Source: Paraflavisolibacter caeni | GTDB lineage: Bacteria > Bacteroidota > Bacteroidia > Chitinophagales > Chitinophagaceae | DNA length: 64,000 bases | Direction: 5' to 3' | Assembly: GCF_025628885.1 (NCBI RefSeq) | Contig: NZ_JAOTIF010000002.1 | Span: forward strand, 1 to 64,000 | Shown here: one piece after another, positions 42,379 through 50,474 of the stretch | Layout: each line of letters starts with the position of its first letter | Numbering within the stretch: the stretch's first letter is position 1 | Notes under the pieces: generated by a model | Told to the model about the DNA's origin: nothing | The model's input: only the letters and a program-made list of their open reading frames with translations | Databases searched by the model: none | Program-made: the position numbers and the translations under genes

Positions 42379-43457
42379 AAATCTTATACGCCATACAGGG
42401 AACTGGAAATGGCCACGTAAGCCGGGCCGGTGATATCATTCCCATTTTGCAAAAACATGGTAAGGTCGACGTTTTGATTAGCGGAACGCAGTCCGACCTG
42501 AAACTGCCATATAATGTCAACTACACTTGCAATGGCCTTAGCTTCATCTTTGGGAAAAAGGGAGGCATAGATTATCTGGAGACCTATAAGAGAAGTAATA
42601 TAAAAAAGCTGTTTAAAGAGGTGAGCAGCTTGCCTGTAAAAGAATATGACCTTATTATCTCCGACTTTGAACCGGTTAGTGCTTGGGCCTGCTTCTTGAA
42701 AAATAAACCTTGTATAGGTCTGAGTCATCAAAATGGAGTAACCTGCAAACAGGCACCCAAACCCTCTAAAACGGATCTGATCGGTAAAGCTGTATTGAAT
42801 TGTTACGCTCCATCTACCTACCGCTATGGGTTTCACTTTCAACCATACGCCAAGAACATTTTTACCCCTGTCATCAGGCAGGAAGTAAGAAACCTGAGTA
42901 CTGAAAATAACGGGCACTATACAGTTTATCTGCCTGCTTATGGTGATAAGCAGATCATTAGGTTTTTATCCTGCTTCCCCGAAGTCCAGTGGCAGGTGTT
43001 TTCAAAGCATAACTCAAAAGAAGTTGAGTTTGATAATATCTGCATTTACCCTGTCAACAATAGAAAATTCCTGGAAAGTATTGCCAGTGCAGAAGGTGTC
43101 TTGTGCGGAGCTGGTTTCGAAACGCCGGCTGAAGTTTTATACCTGAGAAAAAAACTAATGGTGATTCCTATGAAAGGCCAGTACGAACAGCAATGTAATG
43201 CTGCTGCATTAAAAATGTTGGGTGTTCCGGTGCTGAAAAATCTGAAGCCTAAGCAATTTAAAAAGTTACATAAATGGCTGCAGGAAGAACAACAATATGA
43301 AATCGACTATCCAGACAATACATCAGAGATCCTGGCAGGGATTATAAAAAAACACGCACAAGAAAAATCCCAGGCAGACACTGTTAAAAATGTTGCTGAT
43401 AGTCCCTCTGAATTCCACAACCTCTTAATGAAAAATATATTCGTAAAAGCTGATTGA
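42375..43457 (+). CDS. GT-B glycosyltransferase (GT28 / MJ1255-like), possible diacylglycerol glycosyltransferase
   Basis: 360 residues, no signal peptide. It starts with the glycine-rich acceptor loop MKILYAIQGTGNGHVSRAGD, typical of the MurG/GT28-like group. The central segment DLIISDFEPVSAWAC and the C-terminal nucleotide-sugar pocket GVLCGAGFETPAEVLYLRKKLMVIP followed by EQQCNA are also as expected. It overlaps the phosphoesterase by 4 bp, so the two are translationally coupled. If the phosphoesterase makes diacylglycerol, this enzyme could glycosylate it to a glycolipid, as Agt does in other phyla. Donor and acceptor are inferred. Confidence 0.85.
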   Translation: MKILYAIQGTGNGHVSRAGDIIPILQKHGKVDVLISGTQSDLKLPYNVNYTCNGLSFIFGKKGGIDYLETYKRSNIKKLFKEVSSLPVKEYDLIISDFEPVSAWACFLKNKPCIGLSHQNGVTCKQAPKPSKTDLIGKAVLNCYAPSTYRYGFHFQPYAKNIFTPVIRQEVRNLSTENNGHYTVYLPAYGDKQIIRFLSCFPEVQWQVFSKHNSKEVEFDNICIYPVNNRKFLESIASAEGVLCGAGFETPAEVLYLRKKLMVIPMKGQYEQQCNAAALKMLGVPVLKNLKPKQFKKLHKWLQEEQQYEIDYPDNTSEILAGIIKKHAQEKSQADTVKNVADSPSEFHNLLMKNIFVKAD

Positions 43458-43461
43458 TGCC

Positions 43462-44835
43462 ATGGAAATACATTCCTCTCACTTTGGAAACAACTTTGAT
43501 TGGGGCGTTTCTTCTTCTGCTTGCCAGACGGAAGGAGCGGCCACTACTGATGGAAAAGGCCTATCTATATGGGATACCTTTTGCATGAAGCCTGGAAACA
43601 TTTTCAATAACCAGAATGGCAACACTGCTTGCAATTTTTATGACAGATACATCTACGACCTGATTCTGATGAATTTCCTCGGCATCAGGAACTTTCGCTT
43701 CTCCATTTCATGGCCTCGCATCATCCCCGATGGGATAGGCGCAAAAAATGAAAAAGGTATAGACTTCTATAATCGCTTGATCGATTTTTGCCTGGAAATG
43801 GATATTAAGCCTTGGATTACCCTGTACCATTGGGACCTCCCACAGGCTTTAGAATCAAAAGGAGGTTGGACCAACAGGGAGATATTGAACTGGTTTACAG
43901 ATTATGTGGAAACCTGCATACAGCATTTTGGCGATAGAGTGAACAATTGGATGGTGTTGAATGAACCTTTGGTATTTACTGGGGCAGGGTACTTCCTGGG
44001 CATACATGCACCAGGGAGAAAAGGAATGAACAACTTTTTGGCTGCAGCACACCATGCTGTTTTATGCCAGTCATTGGGGGGAAGGATCATCAAATCAATA
44101 AATAGTAGATTCAAGGTTGGTACTACATTTTCCGCTTCGCTGATTGAACCAGTCGAACATACGAAGTCGCATGTGGAAGCCGCTACCAGGGTAGATGCTA
44201 TAATAAATCGTATGTTCATCGAGCCTTTGATGGGATTGGGATATCCTGTTCATGACTTCAAATTGCTGCAACAAATGGAGAAGTTTATAGAACCTGGTGA
44301 TGAAAGCATCATGCCTTTTGCAATGGACTTTATTGGAACACAGAACTACACAAGAGAAATCGTAAAATACTCGCCAGTCTTCCCTCATCTGCATGCACGT
44401 TTAATCAAAGCAAGCCAACGGAATGTTCCCGCAACAACCATGAACTGGGAAATATATCCCGAAAGCATTTACCACATCCTCAAAAAAGTGGCTGCTTACG
44501 AAGGCGTTTCCAATATTATAGTAACTGAAAATGGAGCAGCTTTCAATGATGTACTGATCAACAATCAGGTGCAAGACTATCAACGGATTCAGTATATGCA
44601 AGACTATATCGCCCAGGTACTCCGGGCTAAAAATGAAGGAGTACCCGTCAATGGCTACTTCTATTGGACATTCACCGACAATTTCGAATGGGCAGAAGGC
44701 TATAGCAAAAGATTTGGTTTGGTATATACAGACTTCTCTTCTCAACGCAGGATTGTTAAATCTTCAGGTTACTGGTTCCAGCAATTTTTAGACTTGCAAA
44801 AGAGCGCAGTATACTTTCCCAAAAAAGCATCATAA
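43462..44835 (+). CDS. GH1-family beta-glycosidase, cytosolic
   Basis: 457 residues, complete GH1 barrel without signal peptide. Landmarks: FDWGVSSSACQTEGA (substrate-subsite Gln), FRFSISWPRIIPDG, the acid/base in LNEP (E168), the nucleophile in VTENG (E356), and NFEWAEGYSKRFGL for the glycone. A plain beta-glucosidase is the default reading. Its start is 4 bp after the glycosyltransferase stop, so it belongs to the candidate lipid-remodelling operon. A role on glycolipids, either trimming or transglycosylation as in the plant GH1 enzyme SFR2, is an inference from position. No stop or substitution disrupts the active site. Confidence 0.92.
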   Translation: MEIHSSHFGNNFDWGVSSSACQTEGAATTDGKGLSIWDTFCMKPGNIFNNQNGNTACNFYDRYIYDLILMNFLGIRNFRFSISWPRIIPDGIGAKNEKGIDFYNRLIDFCLEMDIKPWITLYHWDLPQALESKGGWTNREILNWFTDYVETCIQHFGDRVNNWMVLNEPLVFTGAGYFLGIHAPGRKGMNNFLAAAHHAVLCQSLGGRIIKSINSRFKVGTTFSASLIEPVEHTKSHVEAATRVDAIINRMFIEPLMGLGYPVHDFKLLQQMEKFIEPGDESIMPFAMDFIGTQNYTREIVKYSPVFPHLHARLIKASQRNVPATTMNWEIYPESIYHILKKVAAYEGVSNIIVTENGAAFNDVLINNQVQDYQRIQYMQDYIAQVLRAKNEGVPVNGYFYWTFTDNFEWAEGYSKRFGLVYTDFSSQRRIVKSSGYWFQQFLDLQKSAVYFPKKAS

Positions 44836-44842
44836 ATTGGTT

Positions 44843-45352
44843 TTACAATGGCCTGTACTTTATGATGGATAAATGGGGCTGCATTTTTAATGAAAACATA
44901 TCAATCGTTTCTCCTGCCAACGTTTTGTCTCCCTCAGCCAATAGCATATGATCGCCTATACTATCAAAGAGTGTTAGCGTATCGGATGTATAAGTCAATG
45001 CTACTACATGCGCCTGCTCGTTGGTAATATCAGATGCCACAATTTCAAACTCATGGTTTGCAAATGGAATATGATTCCTGCCCAATGAATCTTGCAAATG
45101 GGGCATCTTTCCGTTTAACCCTTTTACATAAAGCCCAATACTAAAGCCTACTTTATAAGGAATATTGAAAGCCGCTTTCCCGTTATCTGCTTTCAACTCC
45201 TCCCAGGTTTTGTATCGGTTGTCTTGGTTATATGTTTGAATCTGTATCTGGAACTCACTGTACGAGTCTTTCCATACATTCTGTTCGAAAGCTCCGTTAG
45301 AGGCAATATCTATGATCTGTCTGTAGGCAATTTGGATCAGGGCTTTAGGCAT
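44843..45352 (-). CDS. Unknown protein beside the intradiol dioxygenase
   Basis: 169 residues, no signal peptide or membrane helix. A start MPKALIQIAYRQIIDIA is followed by strand-rich sequence (KVGFSIGLYVKGLNG, FANHEFEIVASDIT, HVVALTYTSDTLTLFDS). I do not recognise the family. It ends 7 bp from the stop of the convergent GH1 gene and starts 12 bp after the dioxygenase stop, so it is probably co-transcribed with the dioxygenase gene. Confidence 0.7.
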   Translation of the reverse strand: MPKALIQIAYRQIIDIASNGAFEQNVWKDSYSEFQIQIQTYNQDNRYKTWEELKADNGKAAFNIPYKVGFSIGLYVKGLNGKMPHLQDSLGRNHIPFANHEFEIVASDITNEQAHVVALTYTSDTLTLFDSIGDHMLLAEGDKTLAGETIDMFSLKMQPHLSIIKYRPL

Positions 45353-45364
45353 AAGTGTTTGGTT

Positions 45365-46081
45365 TTATGCGGCTATGTAAATCGTATGCACAAGGTCATA
45401 GCCTCCTGTTGAATTAGCTGCTACTAGGGCCAGTTCATTATCCAACGAATCCCGGATGATAGAATCACTAGTATTCTTTGTGGAGTTCTGTCCATGTGCT
45501 GCATATAACGTCGTATTATATACTGCAGTATTGATGTCCTCCGGAAAAGCGATTTGCGTGGTCAGTTTAAGCACGTTATTCACAAAAACCTGTGCGTGTA
45601 TATGTGTAACACGGCCACTGTACCAGCCTGGATAAATGGAAGAAAACTTCACCACACCACTGGCATCTGTATACTGAAGCCCCCTGCAAAACACTTCAGA
45701 ACTATTGTTTTGTGTGCCCAGGTAACCTGAGTTGGTATAACCTGAATAGTAACCATCCTTATCACAATGCCAGATATCTACCCTTGCGTTCGATACTACA
45801 TTGCAGTTGTCGTTCACATTTCTGATGGTGATATTGATGTTGAGAGGAATGCCAGGTTTGCCATCTGCAATATTGGTGCGCTGAATGGAGGAACCTCTGC
45901 TGTTATAAAGAGGGTACGGACCATCTGTTTCTGAATCTGTAACAGCGCAGCCATCACTGGTGTCTGACCCGCTGGTTTCATCATCAACGGCATCTTCCTT
46001 GTTACAACTGTTAAAGGCCGGAATGATCGATGCAAGGCTGATCATGCCAACGCTGTTTTTTAAAAAATCTTTTCGTTGCAT
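45365..46081 (-). CDS. Exported intradiol ring-cleavage dioxygenase-like lipoprotein
   Basis: 238 residues from ATG 46081. The frame opens at 46174, but the chosen start gives MQRKDFLKNSVGMISLAS, a Tat-like signal, then a lipobox at FNSC. The catalytic fold shows DGPYPLYNSRG, ARVDIWHCDKDGYYSGY and YPGWYSGRVTHIHAQV. These contain the two tyrosines and two histidines that bind Fe(III) in protocatechuate/catechol dioxygenases. Extracytoplasmic lipoprotein versions are frequent in Bacteroidota and their substrates are mostly unknown. Possible roles are opening catechol-like rings from plant or siderophore material. Confidence 0.85.
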   Translation of the reverse strand: MQRKDFLKNSVGMISLASIIPAFNSCNKEDAVDDETSGSDTSDGCAVTDSETDGPYPLYNSRGSSIQRTNIADGKPGIPLNINITIRNVNDNCNVVSNARVDIWHCDKDGYYSGYTNSGYLGTQNNSSEVFCRGLQYTDASGVVKFSSIYPGWYSGRVTHIHAQVFVNNVLKLTTQIAFPEDINTAVYNTTLYAAHGQNSTKNTSDSIIRDSLDNELALVAANSTGGYDLVHTIYIAA

Positions 46082-46250
46082 ATCGTGGATTTTCGTTGAA
46101 ATAAAATTATTCTCAACGCTTCCAACAGCAAAGAGTCTCTCGGTAAGTGACCCGTTTTTACTGATCGTTAACAAAAAAAGCTCCTAAACATGGAATGCTC
46201 CATTTTCATATTTCCAAATTGGCTAATTTGCTCATCATCACAGTTTTTCT

Positions 46251-47348
46251 ATGTATTCATCAAAAGCAGGCGGAATCCTGGTTCATTTTATTGCATGGCT
46301 GTTGTTTATTAGCCTGATAGTCGGCTTTGTTTCCTTTTCAAGGCGGGGTATTTATGTGTCGCCTGACTTCTTAAGTGTGCCTTATATTTCTTTTTTTGCT
46401 GTTTATATAGCCTTGTTTTACCTCAATTACAGTTTGTTGATTCCTCAACTATATCTGAAGAAAAAATATGCCTATTATTTTGCTGTTGCAGCTGTGCTGC
46501 TTTTGGTAATTTATTTTCTAAGGCCCTTCGAACAGATTATGATGCACAACAGGCCAAGGTTTGAACAAATGCCAGGCCCCCCATCATTCAGGGAAGGTAT
46601 CCCCCCTTCACCAGGATTTCGTTTTCCCCAACAGCCTTTTCATGCCCAACGGCCATTTCGTATTGATATAGTGAGCATCATCTTGTTTGTGATGATATGG
46701 TCTCTGGGTATGGCTTTACAAATAGTAAAACAATGGCGCTACACAGAGCAGAGGGCAACCCTGGCCGAAGCAGAAAAGGCTACAGCAGAATTATCCTTTT
46801 TAAAAGCCCAGATCCACCCGCATTTTTTATTCAATACATTAAACAACATCTATTCAATGGCAGTCTTAAAAAGTGAACATACCCCTGCCGCCATCTTAAA
46901 ACTTTCCAATATAATGCGTTATGTCACTGATGAAGTAAAGAGAAACTTCGTTCCTTTGGAAAAGGAAGTAGCCTACATTAGTGATTATATCGACCTGCAA
47001 CGCCTGCGCTTAAGCAATAAGGTGCAGTTAGACTTCTCAGTAACTGGCAATATAGAAGGGAAACAAATCGCTCCCCTGATCTTGATGACGTTTGTTGAAA
47101 ATGTTTTCAAATATGGAATTAGTAATCATGAACCAGCAGTAATTAAGATACAAATTGCAGTAGAGAAAAATGCGATCGTCTTCTTCTGTCAGAATAGAAT
47201 TCCCCGGTCGCAGAATAAGACAGAAAGTACTGGTATCGGCATCAGCAATACAAGAAAACGCCTGGAGCATTTGTATCCCGGAAAGCATTCATTAACAATT
47301 TATAACGCAAACGAACAGTATACTGTGCAATTGACTTTGCAGGTCTAG
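46251..47348 (+). CDS. LytS/YehU-type sensor histidine kinase
   Basis: 365 residues. Four membrane helices fall within residues 1-165 with a Pro-rich loop between the third and fourth (GPPSFREGIPPSPG). The His_kinase domain follows with LKAQIHPHFLFNTLNN containing the phospho-accepting histidine, then an HATPase with LILMTFVENVFKYG and GIGISNTRKRLEHLYPG. The input signal is not evident. The response regulator gene follows 70 bp downstream and forms the pair. Confidence 0.92.
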   Translation: MYSSKAGGILVHFIAWLLFISLIVGFVSFSRRGIYVSPDFLSVPYISFFAVYIALFYLNYSLLIPQLYLKKKYAYYFAVAAVLLLVIYFLRPFEQIMMHNRPRFEQMPGPPSFREGIPPSPGFRFPQQPFHAQRPFRIDIVSIILFVMIWSLGMALQIVKQWRYTEQRATLAEAEKATAELSFLKAQIHPHFLFNTLNNIYSMAVLKSEHTPAAILKLSNIMRYVTDEVKRNFVPLEKEVAYISDYIDLQRLRLSNKVQLDFSVTGNIEGKQIAPLILMTFVENVFKYGISNHEPAVIKIQIAVEKNAIVFFCQNRIPRSQNKTESTGIGISNTRKRLEHLYPGKHSLTIYNANEQYTVQLTLQV

Positions 47349-47418
47349 ATCGCAAACTTTCACACATCTTTACAATAATAATAACAATAGAAAATATACC
47401 AAAAACATTTATGAATGT

Positions 47419-48114
47419 ATGCAGATCAAATGTGTAGCAATTGATGACGAGCCCTTGGCATTAGAACTCTTAAAAGAGTACATTGCCCGCTTTCCATTCT
47501 TGAAACTGGTTCATGCATTTGATGATCCGCTTGCTGGTTCTGAATTCTTAAGGGCTCATCCTGTAGAACTGCTCTTCGTTGATATCAATATGCCGGATAT
47601 CTCTGGTATCAACCTGGTGAAATCATTGTCAGATAAGCCCATTGTAATATTCACAACAGCTCATAAGGAGTTTGCTCATGAAGGCTATGAATTGGATGCT
47701 CTGGATTACCTGTTGAAGCCCATTCAGCCTGAACGCTTTGAGAAAGCTGTGAATAAAGTTTTAGCATACTTTCAATATATGCAGAAGGCAAAGGCTAACA
47801 CCGATGATGCTCTATTTGTCCGGTCAGAATATCAATTAATAAAGATCGGCCTCGATGAAATTGAATACATAGAAAGTGTAGATGATTACCTGAAAATTCA
47901 TCGCTCTGGTGCCCGCCCCGTAATGACATTGATGACACTGAAAGCCATCCTGGAAAAACTTCCTGATAGCCGTTTTAAACGCATCCATCGTAGCTATGTT
48001 GTCCCTCTGTCCAAAATAAAATCCCTAGCCAACAGGAAAGTTCAACTCGCATCAGCAGAACTCCCCATCAGCGACCGTTACGCCTCCTTCATTAAAGACT
48101 GGAAAACCCGCTAA
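47419..48114 (+). CDS. LytTR-family response regulator
   Basis: 231 residues. A receiver domain (1-120) has the acidic pocket AIDDEP, the phosphorylated aspartate in LLFVDINMPDISG (D55), and K in LLKPIQP. A LytTR DNA-binding domain (about 135-231) has IEYIESVDDYLKIH and FKRIHRSYVVPLSKI. Partner of the kinase just upstream. It resembles the regulator at 56092-56787 along its length, so the two pairs are paralogous. Target genes unknown. Confidence 0.93.
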   Translation: MQIKCVAIDDEPLALELLKEYIARFPFLKLVHAFDDPLAGSEFLRAHPVELLFVDINMPDISGINLVKSLSDKPIVIFTTAHKEFAHEGYELDALDYLLKPIQPERFEKAVNKVLAYFQYMQKAKANTDDALFVRSEYQLIKIGLDEIEYIESVDDYLKIHRSGARPVMTLMTLKAILEKLPDSRFKRIHRSYVVPLSKIKSLANRKVQLASAELPISDRYASFIKDWKTR

Positions 48115-48172
48115 CCCCCAACCTCCACCTTCCTTCTATCATCTATCATCATCCCCACTCTCCCCATTCTAC

Positions 48173-48194
48173 ATTCGTCATTCGAATCATTCCC
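48173..48194. repeat. Copy of the dispersed CATTC intergenic element
   Basis: ATTCGTCATTCGAATCATTC, nearly identical to 21283-21302 and 50451-50470. The surrounding spacer (48115-48387) is C/T-rich and holds no gene. Confidence 0.6.
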
Positions 48195-48387
48195 TCCATT
48201 CCCCGGTACATTCCGCCCATTCACCGGTACTTTAACTTTTTCATTAAACTTAACATGCGTTCCTCAGTCCATAGAACTCTGAATATTATTGGCAAGTGAT
48301 GATCAATTTTATGCTTATGGTCCAATTTTAAAGCCTGTTCATTTCAACTCTCAATTAATTACTTAAAACTTTTAATTTTTATATTGT

Positions 48388-49302
48388 ATGAAGATTCAAC
48401 AAAGATTGAAGGGATCATTCTATGCCCTCTCCGCCTTAGTTATTGCAATAACTTCCTGCTCAAAGGAAGTAGATAATGGCTCCGCAGAATTCAATACATC
48501 TGATGCGATTGCTGTGCTCGCTAGTGAGTCGGCTTCTGTTTCAAGTACGTTGCGTACTGCTGCTGATTCTGTTTATATCATGCAGTCATGTGCCCGTGGC
48601 GAAAAAAGAGAGATTGTGGCAGAAGCTGATTTACCTGCCGGTATAACAGATTACTTGACAGCCAACTATTCGGGATGCTCCTTCAATAAAGCTTTTGCCA
48701 TTAAGAGTAGCGACCTGGCAACTACAGGTTATGTAGTGGTCATTTATTACAATGATAAACCTGTAGGCCTTCAGTTCGACGTGAATGGAACATTTGTGAA
48801 GGTTTTGGAACAACGTGAGAAAGGAGATTTCCATGGACGTGGCTGGCATCTCGGTGGTCGTTTTGAGGAACGTGAAGGCAAACATAGAGACACTGTTGCT
48901 TTGTCTGCTTTGCCATCTGCTGTTACAAGCTACATTTCTACAAACTATGCAGGCGACACGTTGGTAAAAGCTTTCAAAAACAGGGACAGCAGCTTGGTAG
49001 TGATCACAAAGAACAATGGACTGTATGCTTCTGTTTTTAATTCAGGCAATATTTTCCAAAGTAGGATACAACTGCCCGCTAAAGGTGGTAAACATCAGGA
49101 TGTTGCTCAATCAGCATTGCCGGCAACAGCGCTAACTTACCTGGAAACAACTTATCCCAATTATGTTTTCAATAAAGCATTTTCAATTACTATAGGAGGA
49201 AGCTTGAAGGGGTACATTGTACTACTGGATGCCAATAGTACCAAATATGCTATCTCGTTTGATACTTCTGGCAACTTTCTGCAGGCTAAGACAATCTATT
49301 GA
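48388..49302 (+). CDS. PepSY-like (DUF2874-type) lipoprotein with three repeats
   Basis: 304 residues. The lipobox is AITSC (about Cys24). Three repeats of about 75 residues each contain a LPAGITDYL / LPSAVTSYI / LPATALTYL helix start, an aromatic N/S-Y turn, a K-A-F strand and a final strand pair. This matches PepSY-like putative beta-lactamase-inhibitor-type domains common in Bacteroidota. The role is probably binding rather than enzymatic. It follows the LytS/LytTR pair by 270 bp and may be its target, which is inference from position only. It ends in a clear terminator. Confidence 0.82.
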   Translation: MKIQQRLKGSFYALSALVIAITSCSKEVDNGSAEFNTSDAIAVLASESASVSSTLRTAADSVYIMQSCARGEKREIVAEADLPAGITDYLTANYSGCSFNKAFAIKSSDLATTGYVVVIYYNDKPVGLQFDVNGTFVKVLEQREKGDFHGRGWHLGGRFEEREGKHRDTVALSALPSAVTSYISTNYAGDTLVKAFKNRDSSLVVITKNNGLYASVFNSGNIFQSRIQLPAKGGKHQDVAQSALPATALTYLETTYPNYVFNKAFSITIGGSLKGYIVLLDANSTKYAISFDTSGNFLQAKTIY

Positions 49303-49325
49303 CAATTTTCTCATGTGGTCTTATA

Positions 49326-49354
49326 CGCCCCGTAGCCTCCCTGCGGGGCTTTTT
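49326..49354 (+). terminator. Rho-independent terminator after the PepSY-like gene
   Basis: Stem GCCCCGTAG (49327-49335) / CTGCGGGGC (49341-49349), then TTTTT. Confidence 0.88.
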
Positions 49355-49519
49355 AATTTTCCATTACTCCTTGACCGCACACTGCGTCCTTTGCTTTAGA
49401 TCCTCCATCTCCTAATAATTTGATAAAACGCTCTCTTGACTGAAGAAGTCCGCTCTACGTCTTTTTTTGAATTCCTTTTTGTATTATCTTTATAGCTCAC
49501 CAAAAAAAAGGAGGTATTC

Positions 49520-49567
49520 ATGACATCTACAGATTATTCATGGAAACCTTCGGTTAGTATCGCCTAA
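49520..49567 (+). CDS. Candidate 15-residue peptide (MTSTDYSWKPSVSIA)
   Basis: ATG 49520 is preceded at 5 nt by AAAGGAGG (49507-49514), a near-complete complement to the 16S tail. This is striking because most genes here lack a Shine-Dalgarno sequence. The stop codon is inside the first hairpin of the RNA. It could be a leader peptide, a small protein or an antisense-regulated frame. Too short to judge by coding statistics. Confidence 0.4.
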   Translation: MTSTDYSWKPSVSIA

Positions 49568-49610
49568 CCGGGTTGCTCCATCCAAATATCTGATTACGCC
49601 CATAAAGCGT

Positions 49611-49645
49611 AAAGCCAGTAAGTATACTTACTGGCTTTCTTTGTT
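49611..49645 (+). terminator. Terminator of the small RNA unit
   Basis: AAAGCCAGTAAG / CTTACTGGCTTT with loop TATA (12-bp perfect stem), followed by CTTTGTTTT. Confidence 0.85.
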
Positions 49646-49766
49646 TTGAGCCCTGAAGCTTTCAATATGATCCGTTCTTTCCCTTTATATTCATTTAATT
49701 TATGACCTACACACTTGTGCGTTGATGCTCCCTTTAGGGGCCGGGGGGGTGGTTGGGTAGGATGTG

Positions 49767-50180
49767 CTACGAGCTCTGAGGAACTCCCACTACTTCATAA
49801 TCACGCTCATGTTCGGCTCTTCTGTAAAATATTCCATTAGAATAATAGAAAACATCGCTACCCATATATATCGGGCGATATCCCCTCGGAAGTACCGATA
49901 CGCGTATCCCTAATGGTGGTGCAACAACTTGTATAGATGATCCGTAAGGTCTGTAATAATAGCCATAGTCGTAATAATATGGATACCCTCTGTATGGTGG
50001 AGTTACATAACGGGGATGATAGTCATACACGACCCTTTGTACCCGCACGGGATAGGGAGGACGGCAGTAATAATAATCCCTGTCATAATATTTGTAATTT
50101 CTTTGTGCCTCGGCTGTGGAAGTGTTGAAGATGCCAACACAAAGCAGAAAAGCAAACAAGGCAGGATCAGCAATTTTCAT
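49767..50180 (-). CDS. Exported tyrosine-rich DUF6515-like protein
   Basis: 137 residues. A signal peptide (1-25, ending AEA) is followed by a region extremely rich in Tyr, Pro and Arg (residues about 28-82, e.g. YDYGYYYRPYGSS). A short conserved module comes next: VVAPPLGIRVSVLPRGY, then MGSDVFYYSNGIFYRR and a final YEVVGVP. This C-terminal arrangement matches the DUF6515 type of small envelope proteins. Function unknown, probably envelope-associated. No operon partner. Confidence 0.75.
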   Translation of the reverse strand: MKIADPALFAFLLCVGIFNTSTAEAQRNYKYYDRDYYYCRPPYPVRVQRVVYDYHPRYVTPPYRGYPYYYDYGYYYRPYGSSIQVVAPPLGIRVSVLPRGYRPIYMGSDVFYYSNGIFYRRAEHERDYEVVGVPQSS

Positions 50181-50285
50181 AAGTGTAGTTTTATGATCCG
50201 TTGTATAAATTTATTCAATATTATTTTCAATTTATTCTTTGCATAAATGATAACATCACTTTTAAAATTTTACAAAAACATAAAT

Positions 50286-50330
50286 AAAAAGCACAAGGAC
50301 TCTGGCTCGATAACCTGTCCTTGTGCTTTA
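50286..50330 (-). terminator. Rho-independent terminator after the M43 protease gene
   Basis: Stem AAAGCACAAGGAC / GTCCTTGTGCTTT (13 bp); in the minus sense it is followed by TTTTTATTTA. Confidence 0.88.
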
Positions 50331-50449
50331 GTGAAACGGACTAAGCATAGTCCTAACCAACAATAAACAAAATGAAACCCATTTAATACTTGCAAATCGT
50401 CAATTCCCTCCCTTTCGCCTTTATTCGTCATTTATCTATCTCTCTTTCC

Positions 50450-50474
50450 ATTCGTCATTCAAATCATTCCATCA
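50450..50474. repeat. Copy of the dispersed CATTC element running into the protease gene
   Basis: CATTCGTCATTCAAATCATT, followed by CCATCATT, spans the stop codon of the M43 protease gene (50464). A partial copy (ATTCGTCATTTATC) lies at 50423. Same element as at 21283 and 48173. Confidence 0.6.

Larger units (their letters stand above)
49498..49645 (+). ncRNA. Candidate small structured RNA with its own promoter and terminator
   Basis: A self-contained unit in a gene-free gap. TATCTTTA (49485-49492) is a good -7 match. Three hairpins follow: CGGTTAG/CTAACCG (49551-49570), TTACGC/GCGTAA (49594-49612) and a perfect 28-bp palindrome (49611-49638) with a CTTTGTTTT tail as terminator. A 15-codon reading frame with a full Shine-Dalgarno sequence lies at 49520-49567. 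I cannot match it to a known RNA family. The 5' end is estimated from the -7 element. Confidence 0.45.

Noticed and set aside
49729-49760. G-rich stretch near 49740-49755 as a G-quadruplex regulatory site
   Set aside because: It is a single long G-run in a C/G-biased spacer, without the spaced G-tracts expected for a defined structure.
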